From contig NC_030427.2 of NCBI RefSeq assembly GCF_001660625.3, positions 12,408,711 to 12,472,710 of the forward strand: DNA of 64,000 nt, in the 5' to 3' direction. The position numbers and the translations under genes were made by a program. Shown piece by piece: positions 44,886-58,089 of the stretch. Each line of letters begins with the position of its first letter. Position 1 is the stretch's first letter. The DNA comes from Ictalurus punctatus (taxonomy: Eukaryota > Chordata > Actinopteri > Siluriformes > Ictaluridae). The notes beneath the pieces are model-generated. The model was not told the origin of the DNA and did not search any database. It was given only the letters and a program-made list of their open reading frames with translations.

Positions 44886-45873
44886 TACTTGGTCCAACTG
44901 ATCGCTTTTTTCTGTAAACGCAAAAGCAGTCCATAAAAACTGGTCATTTAAATTCAAACTAGGCTATGATAGGCTGTAATAGATCAATAAATACTTAGCA
45001 CTCATGACTCATGACTTTCTCTGTCAATGAAAGTTGTTTTTAAACATGCTATATAAATAAATTTGGCTTGACTTGACTTGACTACGATAGAGATTACGAT
45101 AGGTATACTGGTACAACCGGCTGTAGTGGGTCGTCTAGCATCCTAAAAGGCACTTCAGTTTGTCCCTATGTATAACTGAAAAGCTCTCTCCATTTAGAGA
45201 GCTTAAACCTGTTACCCATCCAGAGAACCTTTTTTTTAATAAGAATGTAGCACACATATGGGATATGGACACAGTCTTGTGTTAAGTGTGGAAAATAAAT
45301 GTCATCATTGGCTTACTTTCTGAACAAACTCTTTGATAAAAAGCAGAGAAGAAGAGAAGCCGTCTCAACCCCAATCCAACTGCCAAAATGAAGGTCCTGA
45401 AGCTATTACGTTAGGAAGAATTCACACATCCAAGCACATAACATGGCCTTGATGAGTCCTGAAATAACTGGATGGAAAAGGACACACCTTTGAAATATGT
45501 TGTGGTTAACGTAAGGTCAGTTTATCTATGACTCAGCTGAGAAAAAGGCAGTGATATAATAACGCTTTCTGGGATGGGAGGAATAAAGAAATACAACTTA
45601 TAGAGAAACTGAAAGGGAGGCCAACTTTGTGTCGATGTTTCGCTGGGAAAAAAAAGCCTATTTGGAGAGCTAGAGGAAGAGAGAGAGAAACAAGGAGGGA
45701 GAGATTGAATGAGAGAGCCTCCAGAGGTTTAGTGATTCAGCAAGAATGGTTAACAGGAAACGGAGGTTGAGTAACCTTGAGCACAGCATGTCACACAGCG
45801 ACAGGTTTAACACCGAAAGAGAGGAAAAAGAGTGAACACACACCTGTGCTTCTGTGCCAGAAAAATCAAGATG

Positions 45874-45881
45874 GTGTGTGT

Positions 45882-45927
<46 letters not shown>

Positions 45928-45956
45928 TGTGTGTCTGTGTGTGTGTATGTGTGTGG
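45874..45956. repeat. (GT)n microsatellite, interrupted
   Basis: A GT array of about 38 units with CT and AT interruptions towards its end. Confidence 0.95.
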
Positions 45957-46254
45957 GACGATGAAATTTAAAACCACAACTGCATGAACAGTTATAGATA
46001 GGTTACAGTTCAGTGTAGTTGGAGCTTTTCTGCCTCTGACAGTGTTCATTGTATAATATATAAGCTGGGGGTGGGAGATTCTTTCTCTCTCTTTATGTTG
46101 TGCAAGTTTAAGTGTAATCACTGAATACATTTGCATATTGAAACATGACTAGCTCTTATATTTTATGATGCAATAACACAGAAGTGAAGTACAATGGCTA
46201 CACTTTAAATCTGCACATTCGAGTTCATTTCCAGTAAATTATTTATTAGTTTTA

Positions 46255-46255
<1 letters not shown>

Positions 46256-46306
<51 letters not shown>
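46256..46306. repeat. (ATA)n microsatellite
   Basis: A perfect ATA array of about 16 units. Confidence 0.95.
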
Positions 46307-46308
<2 letters not shown>

Positions 46309-46479
46309 GTTTTCTCTGTGTGTCTGCAATATTTCATAATATTTCCTAAATTTTCTGCAAAATCTCACATGTTGCAGTTCAGCTAATTCAGCATTACCTC
46401 ATTCTACATGCAAATCCTGTCTGATGTCAACTTTTGGGCAGCAGAACTAACATTGCTTTTTCTCAAAAACCTGGCATTT

Positions 46480-46770
46480 TTTAATCTAACGAGGCAAACA
46501 CACTCGTTATCATCTGCGGATGTGTTTAAAGAAGACCGATCCCCGCTGTGGATGCTCTGAGTAATTTACACCACTGAAATGATATCAAGCTATTCTCCAT
46601 CAGCCTGGCGTCTGGCCCAGACAGGTTGATTCCCGACTCAAGCCTCCCCAGTCGAACCGTCGTTACTGCCAGCTTACAATGAGAGATAATGGAGCGCTTT
46701 GTACAGCAGCCAGATTTCAGCTGAATACAGTACACATGCACACACGTATGAAACACGTCCAGAACTTGAT
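46480..46770. other. single-copy island (CNE candidate)
   Basis: GC-richer, CpG-containing, repeat-free block (for example agtcgaaccgtcgttactgc) between AT-rich flanks. An 88-codon minus-strand frame lacks recognisable motifs. Conserved function is a guess. Confidence 0.25.
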
Positions 46771-46976
46771 TATCTTTTATTAAACCATCCACTGTGACTG
46801 CTTAATCTTTGAAATGATGGAGATATGTATGTAGGCAAATCACAGAGTTATATTAATACGCTCGTTCTAATACTGTGTTTCTGTGGTAACAGCTAGTTCA
46901 AAGGATATTGCGTTGGTCTACATAATCTAACGAAATGTGTTTCTATTTAACGAAGAAAAACATTGATATAGTAAAG

Positions 46977-47440
46977 TTTTGTTTTTGTTTTTTTTCTGTA
47001 AGGAGTCTCCAATGTCAGCGTGTCAGTTTTTTGACAGGGGCAGGTTTTCAGATTCCAGATGAATTTCTCAGTAACATTACAGGTGGTATATTTTTGCTTG
47101 TTTGTTTGTTTTGTTTTGTTTTGTGAGGGAATGCTAATATTGCTATTATAACATAAGCAATAACAGGAACTAACTTGTTTCACAGATGTTTCACAATATT
47201 ACATGTGACTATAAGTGGATAAAAAATATGATGTTTTGTTCATAAATTAATTAAAATAATAGTTGGTGCCAAATCTTTGTGGTATAAAACACTAAAAGAC
47301 ATGCTGTTATAGGAAAATAATCTTCAGGGTGGTAACAAAAACTCCGCTTTATTATACCAACCAGTTGTCTATTGTTTTCTTTTAAGAGCATATCCCCATC
47401 ATGTTTTATTCCTCATATAACACAAATATACCTTAATTAT
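46977..47440 (+). mobile_element. dispersed repeat R1, copy E
   Basis: The module aaggagtctccaatgtcag is at 47000-47018. The internal module gcaataacaggaactaactt (47157-47176) is shared with copy D. The 3' module agggtggtaacaaaaactcc (47326-47345) is shared with copies A, C and F and the 59.3-kb copy. It appears to be complete and uninterrupted, about 460 bp. Confidence 0.55.
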
Positions 47441-47479
47441 TTCACTGGTTCATAAAATTCTCTTACATTCTCACAAGTG

Positions 47480-47755
47480 TTTCGCCTACCATGACCCGAC
47501 CTGACATACTCGTGGCTAGTTTAAGTGCTCTCGCTAAGCCCAAGGCTATTAATTACCAAACGATGCAGCTTGAATCATCTCACACTGCTGGATTAACAGC
47601 ATTATGTTGGATGAGTGGAGGTCACTGGCCGTGTTCATCTGTCTTAATTAAGTCAATATCTGAGGCCTATACTAGAGACTCTGTTCACTACTTAGGTGAA
47701 CTAGAACATCTCTTTGGATTTTATAGCGATGCAGTTGCAACATTTAATATATAAG
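47480..47755. other. single-copy island (CNE candidate)
   Basis: This stretch carries several homeobox-type TAATTA or TTAATTAA cores (ggctattaattaccaaacga, tgtcttaattaagtcaat) within otherwise balanced, repeat-free sequence. The 87-codon plus-strand frame here has no recognisable motif. It looks more like a conserved enhancer than an exon, but this is by appearance only. Confidence 0.3.
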
Positions 47756-47776
47756 GGTGAGTCAAATGAAAAAAAC

Positions 47777-47777
<1 letters not shown>

Positions 47778-47807
<30 letters not shown>
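47778..47807. repeat. (ATT)n microsatellite
   Basis: A perfect ATT array of 10 units. Confidence 0.95.
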
Positions 47808-48189
47808 GCACTGTTTTGCAAATAGGTGTCACAAAAGCATATCAATTTCTACATAATCTACATTTCTGTCAATGTGTTCTAGTGCTGAACAAGTGTCCAG
47901 ATTCCTCTACAACAAACAAAACAGAACTGTCATTACAATCAAAATGTGTTAAGATGTTACTTACATTTCAACTTTACTTACTGACATTTTCATAGAAATA
48001 TCATAGAAATATTATGGTGTAGTAGTTATTTAATTAAATGCGTAATGGACATAATAAAAGCATATGTTTAACTAATACAGCATTTCTTTCATGGCTGCCC
48101 ATACTATGGTTTCATAACATAACAGTCCATAAAATAAGTCAATACCACTAGAACATTAATAAAATGAAAAGTTAGACCTAGGCCACCTC

Positions 48190-48330
48190 ACTAGTGTCCC
48201 CAGTTCGATATTGAGCGTGTGTTACTGTGACGTGTTCTTCACATTCTCACTAGGTTTTCTGGTTTCCTCCCACCTCCCAGTATTTGCTGGATAGGCATTG
48301 AATCCACTCTGACGTTGTCCAGGACCAAGA
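48190..48330 (+). mobile_element. old SINE fragment
   Basis: A B-box-like cagttcgatattgagcgtg is followed by caggttttctggtttcctcc-like body (cactaggttttctggtttcc, cacctcccagta). It is short and strongly diverged from the other copies. Confidence 0.45.
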
Positions 48331-48339
48331 AAATCCTTC

Positions 48340-50790
48340 CCTAATTATTAATTACAGGCAGTTTGGAATATACAGTGCAAGAAATCAATCCATTTCTTAT
48401 ATTGTCAATTAGCAAAGATATCAGACTGACTGTATTGAACATTATGTATGTCCGAGGCTTACGTTCTGAAAAGCTCCACAATGAAATGCATGTAGCAAGA
48501 TGCTAGTGGATAAGAGTGAACATGTGTAAGAGCAGGAAAGAGACAGACAAGATGATACGGCTCGCATGGCTCGAGCGGCTTGCTGTGTTTACAGAGACAT
48601 GTTGGTATAAATAATCCAGATGTGTCTGTTTAAGCACTGCTTGGTGTCTACCTGTTCACGGCGTTCTCACAGGACCAATGCTCTCCCTGCTCTCACACTC
48701 ACCAATAACCTTTAATATTTCATATGCTCACTCTGATCTGTGCTGAGAGAGTCTACTCACTGTGAGGGAGAAAAGATAGAGGTATCCACTCTCCCCTTTC
48801 ACCCAGAATTATTTTCGTACCTGTTCAAACGCACAGGAGTTAAATTATTCAGCATGTTGGCCTGCTCGCGCCAGCAGAAGAAAAAGCACCTAGGAGCTCC
48901 GACAAAAAGGGATATGGTGAGGTAAAGAGAGGCTGCCTCGGGGAAGATAAAAAAAAAACCACAAGAAAACAAGCCAGTCGCTTCTCACAAACCTGAGCCT
49001 TAGGTTGCATCATCTATAATGCATGGAGTGCGCACTCACCGAAATGGATCATGGGGAACTCGTACATGTAGCCCACGCAGACCTAACCTGATATGACAAG
49101 GTTTTAAACCTATTACTAATGTAGCCTGTTATTTTTAGGTGAGATTACAAAACGCAAGGGTGAGGATTGACTTTTCTGATGTCGACGTTTCTTTACCTGG
49201 TTTTAGACTTATGATCCTGCAAACACAGCTATGCAACTTTCTTAGATGTTGATAGCGAGAGACTGTAACCAAAAACTCTTTTTTTGATCATTGCTCTAAG
49301 GAAAAATGTGTTTTGAAATGTTAAGCCAGAGAATGTTTGTTTCAGTCCCATTTGTTTGGCCAAGTTTTTGGTAGAATGAAACCACAAAGTAACTGCTTTA
49401 TATCCTGAAAAACATGTAGCATTACAGACCATCATATCAGCAACAGGCAATTGAGACAAAACAGGCATAGACATGAAAAAGGCAGAAACGCGTGTTTAAG
49501 ATCTATGTTTTGAAATTCTACACTGCAATACCGGAAGGATTTTAACCTCAACTCAAGCAGCATGTTTAAATATTTGTGTAGTGGCCATGGAAAACTCTTA
49601 ACATGGGGAAATTTGGACATTTTCTACTATATATACTATATACTGTATATAGTTCTGAAAACTAAAACTTCAGAGTTTTACATTTTTATTTATTTATTTA
49701 TTTATTTTGCATAACCACAAGTAAAGAGAAATGAATATTCTTAAAAGAGAAATGAGCAATGGGAGAAAATTACATTTAAAGATTTAATTCTGGCTGTGGA
49801 GCAGGAGCATGGCAGACATTTTGACAGCCATTTTCGTTTTACAAACAGAATTGATTGAGGCTTTTCTTTATTTCACTACAATTTTTCCCCCTGGTTTTTC
49901 TCCCTAATTTTGTGTTGGGCAGCTCTCCCCTGTCATGCAACAGCTACCAACCTGGAAAGAAGAAGGCTAACACTTGCTTCCAAATGCCAAATGCATCTTG
50001 TAGTGTATGCCCAATGTATACATTGTATACATTGTAGTGTAACGCCAAATGTATCCTGTAGTGTATACCCCTCCCACCCCTCCCACGGATGGCATCATTG
50101 AGAATCATGCCAATCAGGAGCTGTTTCCCTACAATTTAACCATAGCCTGATGTTCACTATGTGAGGAAATCAAACCTAGCTTACAAGGTTTTAAACATCT
50201 TTAGACATTTTCATTTGTTAAACTGCCTCCTTTATCATGCAGGTAACAAAGGTTTAAATATTACTAACACATGTGTATTTATGAATTTGCAAAGTTAAAG
50301 TGTCAAGGTACACTATGCTATGGATAGAGAAAATGTTTTGGCCATGCCTCGGTTTGTATGTTTTATTTAGTAGTTCAACTTTTTTTTTTTTCCATCTGAT
50401 TGGTTTTCCCAGGCCACTACACATTTGAGCTATAAGCAGGTTCATGCCCAATATTATGAATGTATGCCGATACATGTACAATGTATCCATTTCCTAATAT
50501 TATTATATAGGTAAAAGCAAACAACTCCTTCATTTACATTGGATGTGACACAACAAACTGGCTGAAGTCATTCATTTTTTATGAGAGCTGGAGATTTACA
50601 GTGACAGGGATCATTGGTGAGGCAAAGTAAGCAGGGGATCTAATGCAAAATAGTTGAGCAGAGTTTATGAGAAGCAGAGCGTTGGGACTGAGGAATGGAG
50701 TAATGCTATGAAGCATTATTTGGGGTTTTATGGTAACCGTTGTTAATTTTTAATTTACCCCAATGTGTTTTTGGGAATATTTTTATTGAC
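48340..50790. other. single-copy sequence, nothing recognised
   Basis: Mixed sequence with a short ATTT array at 49686-49708. A small imperfect duplication occurs: gccaaatgcatcttgtagtg at 49986 and gccaaatgtatcctgtagtg at 50044, with period 58. No gene was recognised. Confidence 0.5.
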
Positions 50791-50813
50791 AGTAGCTAGC
50801 AGTACACTCTAAG

Positions 50814-51240
50814 AAATAAATCCATAAAATAATAGAAAAAGCACTGGTAGCTCATTACAAGGTCTCCTAATTAAGAAACTGAAATTTTCTGTTAATTGAC
50901 AGTGAACCCACAGCAAAAAAAGGACATTTCCTGATATTTAATGGTATACCTTCAGTAAAATAAATAAATAAATAAATAAATAGATAAATAAATAAATAAA
51001 TGGACATTTTCTGTTCTTTAGTGGTAAACCTACAGTACAAAAATTGCTACTGTTAAACAAATCCACAGAAAATATACTGGCAGCTCATTACCCAGACTTT
51101 GTTCTGTAATTACAAAATGTAAATTTTCTGCTAATTCATGGATTACCTACAGTAAATTTTTAAAAGGACTATTTTTGTTCAATATTATACCTACAGCACT
51201 AAATAACTCTTGTTAAAAAAAAATCAAACAAATCTTCTGT
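50814..51240. repeat. degenerate direct repeat, period about 243 bp
   Basis: The module aaatccataaaataatagaa followed by actggtagctcattac (from about 50818) recurs as aaatccacagaaaatatact followed by ggcagctcattac (from about 51059). Downstream acctacagta-type modules also recur at about 50948, 51028, 51147 and 51189. The family resembles AT-rich fish repeats, and I cannot name it. Confidence 0.5.
50957..51001. repeat. (AAAT)n microsatellite
   Basis: An AAAT array of about 11 units with one GATA-like interruption, within the direct-repeat region. Confidence 0.9.
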
Positions 51241-51724
51241 GATAAAAAGTTTTTTTTTTTGTTTGTTTGTTTGTTTGTTTTTAACATATAGATCATTCAC
51301 AGTTCCGTAAAAATACTAAACTAAGAACAAAAACACATGTCCCAAAAGGGAAAAGTTTCTTATCGGTAAAGTGTTCCATGCTTGCTAATTGATTACAGTC
51401 TCTGTTAACATTACAAACAAACAAATTACATCCACTGATTACATTACTGGAAATGTGCAAGGGAAGAAAGATTTTATAGAGGAGCAGGGATGGGGGATTT
51501 GCTTCTTGTCTGCAGGTAAGATGAAGGCTGTAAAAAATAGAAAAATATATTACTGATTATCACTGATGCAACAATTAAAAAAGACAATTAGAAAGTGTCA
51601 AAAAAAAGAGAAAGTTTCTGAAAAAAATCTTACCATTTGTAAAAGAAACATGCAGTAAATTCCTCAGAGGATGTCTTGAGCCCCCAGTCTGATTTCAATG
51701 GTTGTTAAAAAAAAAGTATTAGAA

Positions 51725-51995
51725 TGAATAAATGCTACCACAGAAAGAGAGAAAAAGAAAGAGGGAGAGCGAGGAACAGAGAACGGAGAAAGAAAGCGAC
51801 TGTCAGAGAGGGAACGACAAAGATAAAGAAAAAGAGAGACAGAGGGACAGAAAGGTATGGTCGGAAGAGATGGAAAAAGCGAGAGAAGGATATACTCAGA
51901 GGACGGGAAATAAATTTGGAGAGACAGATAGAAGGAGACAAAGAGATAGAGACAAGGAAAGAGAGAGAAAGATAGGTAGGGAGAGAACCAAGTGA
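51725..51995. repeat. purine-rich low-complexity tract
   Basis: About 270 bp is almost entirely A and G on the plus strand. It gives Lys/Arg/Glu-rich frames on the plus strand and Ser/Leu/Phe-rich frames on the minus strand. These frames are artefacts of composition. Confidence 0.8.
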
Positions 51996-52114
51996 TGATA
52001 AGAACCAAGGCAACCAAGAGAGAAGAAATAACAAAAAGCAACAAAACTTGAGCTACTACTACAGCAAATAATTTAATTGCTTTTAGATCAAGTTTAGAGG
52101 CAAGTTTTATAATA

Positions 52115-53097
52115 CAACCCCTATTCTGGAAAAAGGTAGGACAGAATGGAAAATGCTAATAAAACAAAGAGGAGTGATTTGTAAATGTACTTTGACTTGT
52201 ATTTAAACAAAAACGTATGAAGACAAGGTATTTGATGTTTTACCTGATCACCTGCATAGTTTTTTGAAGATAATTGTTTATTTTGAAATTGATACACACA
52301 ACATGATCCAAAAAAGTTGGGATGGGGCAATTTATGTGTGACAAGTTGGAATAAGAAGGTGATGTGAAACAGGTGATGCAATCGTCTAATCACAGTATAT
52401 AAGGAGCCTCCAAAAACGGCCTAGTCCTTCAAGAGCAAGGATGGGTTGATGCTCACCAATCTGCCAACAGATGCGTCAGTGAATAATCCAACACTTTGAG
52501 AACAACATTCCCCAAAGACAAATCGGTAGCATTTGGGACATTTCACCTTCTACAGTGCACAATATAATTAAAAGATTCAAGGGATCCGGTCAAATCTCTG
52601 TGTGTAAAGGGCAAGTCCAAAAACCACTTCTGAATGCACGTGCTCTCCGATCCCTCAGTTTTACTGTCTTAAAAACTGACATGAGTCTATAATGGATATC
52701 CTGGCATGGGCTTGGGAATACTTTAGTAAACCTTTATCGGTCAACACCATTCACTGCTGCATCCACAGATGCAAGTTAAGGCTTTACTATGCAAAGCAGA
52801 AGACATACATCAACACTGTCCACGAGCGCTGCCGAGTTCTCTGGGCTCGGTGTCATCTGAGATGGACAGTAGCACAGCGGAATCATGTTTTGTGATCCGA
52901 CGAGTCAACATTTTAAAAACAGCTGTAGTGTTCTCTGGGCCAACGAGGAAAAGGACCATCTAAGCTGTTATCAGCATCAGATCCAAAAGCCAGCGTCTGT
53001 CATGGTATGAGGGTGTGTCAGTGCCCAGGACATGGATAACCTGCACCATTAATGTAGAAAGATATGTACACATTTTGGAGCAACATATGCTGGAAGG
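52115..53097 (+). mobile_element. 3'-truncated Tc1-like transposon
   Basis: The left end, caacccctattctggaaaaa at 52115 preceded by TA (52113-52114), matches the terminus of a common fish Tc1-like family. A second terminal-type module, aaaaaagttgggatggggca, recurs near 52310. The element runs through the transposase region and stops abruptly at about 53097 after ttttggagcaacatatgctg. The distal catalytic part and the right terminal repeat are missing. Confidence 0.8.
52440..53097 (+). pseudogene. decayed Tc1-like transposase
   Basis: The start region (aaggatgggttgatg) has a stop immediately after ATG GGT. DNA-binding-domain remnants are legible around 52540-52600 (cttctacagtgcacaatata encodes STVHNI; IKRFKGSG follows). 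Further on, VLWARCHLRWT is legible near 52835-52870. The first catalytic motif should read WSDES, but its Trp codon is TGA (52893-52895), followed by TCC GAC GAG. Later blocks such as ccaaaagccagcgtctgtca and atgtagaaagatatgtacac are family-like but in shifted frames. The second Asp and the Glu regions are absent. It is not functional. Confidence 0.8.
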
Positions 53098-53099
53098 TT

Positions 53100-56000
53100 T
53101 TTAGAAGAGCTTACGAGGCTAAACACTATCAACCTGTGCATGGCTTTGAAAGTGAGATTGACTGCCTGGAATTAAATACAGTTACCAGCTCATGTACAGT
53201 CATTTGGGCTTTTAGGGAGTACAGGGACTCAAACAGACAAAAAGTTCCATAAAGACTGAGGCAGTTGTTGGCTACTGTGAATACTATATCAATCTCAAGT
53301 GGAGTGTGAGCAGGGTTTCTCCAAAATCACTCATTAGCTCACCACGTGAATCCCTTCTCATCCCCACCATCTTGTCTCTGATGTTTTTGAACATCGTGGG
53401 TCCAGTGCTTACAAAGTTTAATCCCTAGCCATTTGTACACTGATAGATACATAAGGGAAACAGGGAAGAGGAGGACGACACTGACATGACAGCTTTGTGG
53501 AATATTTTGTCTGAGGTAAGGTGAGTTTTACTTGATTATGTTGTGTAGGTAATGTTTATTGTGAGCACTCTTACTATATGAAACATAGCTTTGTCTTTGA
53601 AGTACTTTGGCAAATGTGTTTTGTAGCTAACTGAGGTGACAGCACATAAGATGATAGAATGTGCAATCCATAAATGTTTCCCTTTGTACAGAGAGTACTC
53701 ACTGCTATTATGCTATTGCATCATTGTACCATTGTGATCAATTACCTAGGCCTACCTATCAGCATTGTATATCGTTGGCTGCGTGAGATACTGGAAGCAC
53801 TTTTACATGTCTAAAAGTTCGAGGACCGTGAACTTTAGCAAGCCTCCTCTTAGTGTTACGGGACTTGCAGATTTACAAATTAACCACTGACCCCCATATT
53901 ACCATGACCAAAGACAACCATTATGAACTTTAAATGTTAATGTTAGCTACTTATATAATACCAGGAAAACAGTAACATCTTTTACATTTCCAAAGAATAA
54001 TTACCTTTTACACACAAATTGGGGCTGGAGGAGATCAAACTTTTTGGTGGTTCACAACCAGTGGCTGACAGAAACCCACAGTGCAGGAGGTGGGGGGTGT
54101 AACTGCTCCAAGCCCCCGCTCAGATTAAAAATACTGACAATGAAACTGTAAATTGACAAATACTCACTCACTGCCATAAAGATTGGGGAGGGGGGCATAA
54201 CCAAGTAACATTCAAAATGTTACAAAAATTCTCTCATAGAAAGGTGCTCAGTTTTTGAATTCATGAAAAAATATCATAAATCCTTTAATCTCCCAAACCA
54301 AGTACTGGTTAATAATTTAACGATAATGGAGTTGTGAACACCAGCTCGCTACGTTAGCAATATCCAACAAACATTCACTATCGTATTTTACATGACCAAC
54401 CCAGATAATATGTAATTTCAAACTACTAATAATCTACTATGGCAATAAAACAGTCACTTTGTTATATTGTAGTGTTAAATTTCCCATAAAATTACTTACT
54501 GCTGAAACAGTTGGATACAATTTTGTTCTGCCACCAAAAGTCATACAACTGTTAATATACAGATATTTCTTGCACTGTAGTGAATATACCACTGGTGGTG
54601 GTATACACTAGTGCACAAACATTTCCATACATAATTTGTATATTTAGGGAGAATGCCATACATTTGATTCAAAATGGGATAGGAATGTTGTTTTAGCTGG
54701 AAGACTCATAAAATATGTGATTTCGTATAAGATCTGCAGTTAGCTATGTCTTTGTTCTGTAGCTAGATGTCTTTTTTAAATGTTTTTTTTTCCTTTTATT
54801 TTAAAATGTTCAGATGTATTTTTGTTTTTTATTTCCTTTCTTTCTTTTTGCCTTCTCATGTGTTTTTTATTCTGATTCAAAGCATGATTATAAATGCTTG
54901 AACAGCTAATAATAAGTGGCCTTTTAATGAATATAGTGAATCCTCTTCAAATTAACATAATCAAGAGAGAGAGAGCGAGGATCATAAAGATAATCATAAG
55001 AGTATATGATCAGAAATGATCCATCTCCTTCACCGTGTTCACTTATCTCTGAGTGTGCTTCTAATTATATTGAAAATGATAATTTTTTTGCCCATTTTAT
55101 TTCATTAAGTATAATGAAATGATTTAAAATCCCGTTAAACTGAAATCTAAAATGCATTCAACATATATTTGACATATATCTATGTTTGTCTGTAATTTAA
55201 TTCTGATAGCTACACAATTATTAATGAATACAGTATATAGTATGTCATGCATAAGATTATAGTGAAAACTTGAATCATGAAATATAAGCAAAGCAAAGTT
55301 TTAAGAAAGATGGATCCTAGTGAAATTTGATTAACCCTATGTGGCCATGTTAGACCTTGAAAAAAAGCCATATGCATTTCTAAACCAACAAAATATATTA
55401 GTGTAACAGGTAAAATGTTACAAGAATTAATTACATGTTAAGTTTAATAGAGAGACTAAGACATACTCGATTGTTTTCAAGTTGAGATTTTTTGAACAAA
55501 TTAAAAAAAAAAAAAAAAAAAAAAAAAGAAAGAAAATGATTTTTATTAGAACAGGTATATTCAGGTCTGGCTTGAATTTGAAACTGGGGTAAATCTTTAG
55601 GATAAATTCATTGTAAAAAAAAAAAAAACATTGTATGCTATGACATTTTGCTGTGTGAATGTATCTGCTTATAACTGTGTGTTCTTTTCAAAGAGAAGAC
55701 TGCTGAATGATATAAGGGCAAATTAATTCTTTAATTTATACATGGGAATGTGAACGCAGCAACTGGGCACAAATATGGACACAGCTATACAATAAATCAG
55801 CTAATCACTTAGGCTAACGACTTAGACAGCTAGCACATATACATTAACTCGTACAGTATACTGTACACAGACAATTCAAATGTATACTAGCAGTGAAAAT
55901 AATACAAAAGTGTTGAGAACACCAACATTTCTAAAAAAAAAAAAAAAAATGTAAAAAAAAAAAAAGAAAGAAAAAGACTGAGTAAATTTACACTGAAATA

Positions 56001-56560
56001 ACAATTAGCATCGTGGCATACAATGAAAAAGTATCATTCTCTCAGTTGTGTGTGTTTTTTTTTAAATTTGTTTGTAAGCTAAAGGTTACTTGTTATTATT
56101 ATATTTTTTTTAATCTTGTAGGTTTTTGTGGTGTTATCATCAATACTGGTGTTAAATGTAGCCCCGGCTATAATAGCTACACTATATAGAGTAATTCCCA
56201 CACTTTCTTACACACACTCCTGTTTTTTTTTTTTTTTTTTTACTGATCCAAGACAAGGCATGATGTCCTCCCTCTTCACGCTCTCCTCCCTTCTTCATGC
56301 TGTACTAAGGGTCTTGTTGGATTTGAAGAACTTTTTGGCGAAAGAGTGCACTACCTCTCAGGCTAATTAAATTAGTGAGGCTGAGTGGCTTTATACTGGA
56401 CACAGTGTCACACTCAGTCTGTTTCCTCCTGTTTAGTGTTCTCTGCCACTCTATATTTTGCTTGATGCACACAATAAATACATACATACCTCTTATTTTC
56501 ACGAATGAGAAGGAATTATGAGCTGATAATAAGAGATGGAGTGGAAGGGCTTTAGGGAAG
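53100..56560. other. AT-rich single-copy sequence, nothing recognised
   Basis: This is the longest stretch without a confident feature. It contains A runs at 55503-55527, 55616-55628 and 55935-55949, and a T run near 56223-56240, but no recognisable gene or family. Confidence 0.45.
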
Positions 56561-56564
56561 TGAG

Positions 56565-56565
56565 T

Positions 56566-56626
<61 letters not shown>
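56565..56626. repeat. (GA)n microsatellite
   Basis: A GA array of about 30 units with one AA interruption. Confidence 0.95.
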
Positions 56627-56628
<2 letters not shown>

Positions 56629-56629
56629 G

Positions 56630-57745
56630 GGGTAAGACACAAAGCACCTGAAGCACATGCAATTTTTATTAATTTCTGCCTAAAATGAGGCATTGAGGAG
56701 TAAAATTGCAGCACAAATGACAAGAACAATTGCGAGAATGATTTCTCTTCCCTAGAAGATTGTATGTATGAACTTGAATGTTTCTGTGTGTGTATAATTT
56801 TATATGCACATGAACTTCCCAGCCATAACAGGATAAAATGTTCTAACAAGTCTAGTGCTATTTTCAGTCTTATTTCTTTCCTACAAGTGTAAGCAATGAG
56901 TAGAATACAGAGCCATGATGTAATGCTGAACCTTCCTATTTTTCTAATTTCTGCTACAGCCTTGCCCCAGACCACACCCCCTGATCATTATGCTGCGTTC
57001 AATTAAATGTCGTCATTACTTGCCATTTCCAACCTCTAACTAGGAAAAGAACAAACAAAACACCCCCTTCAACTCAGAATTCCTATTCGGTAACTCCTCA
57101 ACCTCGAGTTCAGCAAGTGACCTCAAATCAATATGGCTGCTCACAGCATGAGCAGTAAAAAAATAGCACTTCTTACCTTTAAATGAGTTATGCTGTATAT
57201 ACAAGAATTTCCTTTAGATCAGTCAACATACAGACGAATTTGCTTGTTAAATCTTCATTACATCGTCTATACATAACTCATCACATTTATCTGACTAGCT
57301 TTCGCTAACAAGACTATGTTTTTTCCCCCACTATGTTGCCATTAGGAATCTCAACCCAGATCAGAGATGGCAAATGGAGAAAAAAGAGAGAGAACCTCTG
57401 AGAGATCTTTTTTTTTTCTGCACATAATAAAGACACATATGAAGATGTATAAACATATTTCATCTTGTGGATCTCAAACGGTCTTCCGTACATAATTCAG
57501 CTGGCTACTCTGAAGTTTTATAGGTGTGTATGGGCATGTTTTTATGCGTGTTTTGTGGCAGAGCTCTTGAGAATTTACAATACTCACTTAACTAAAAGCA
57601 GCACACCTGTCATGATATCAGCTTCATTTCTCTCTGAGATATAAATTCCAGCATCGGCATCTGCCCTTAGAGATTCCTGGAAACAAGTTATCAAGAGAGA
57701 GAAAAAAAAAGGTCTAGAAATGAGGACACACACACAAACGTAAAG
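56630..57745. other. single-copy AT-rich sequence, nothing recognised
   Basis: No repeat family, long frame with known motif, or RNA gene was seen in this stretch. Confidence 0.45.
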
Positions 57746-57746
57746 A

Positions 57747-57748
<2 letters not shown>

Positions 57749-57807
<59 letters not shown>

Positions 57808-57820
57808 ACACACACACACA
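57749..57820. repeat. (CA)n microsatellite
   Basis: A CA array of about 35 units with one GA substitution near 57803. Confidence 0.95.
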
Positions 57821-58089
57821 TAATAGCTGCTGTTAATATTAATGTCAATGGTAAAAATGATGTACAATAAAAGATATAGGCAATATGATGGACAGTATAT
57901 CAACAATATCTGCTTGTGGAAAAACAAGAATGTCCAAATTAAAAGTTTCATATCTGCAGCAATACAAAGATGGCACAATGCCAGGAATCACAAAAGTAAC
58001 AGTGACAGGGAGCTGCTTAGCACTGCTGATCTGCACAGCACTGCCACTTCTCCCACTTGGTTTGTGGTTTGTGGATTAAAGAGCTGTAA

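Noticed and set aside
51664..52044. Charged and hydrophobic frames on opposite strands
   Set aside because: They result from a purine-only low-complexity tract.
56305..56975. Minus-strand frames of 117 and 158 codons with Ser-Leu runs
   Set aside because: The core of each is the GA microsatellite read as Ser-Leu, and the rest has no recognisable domain.
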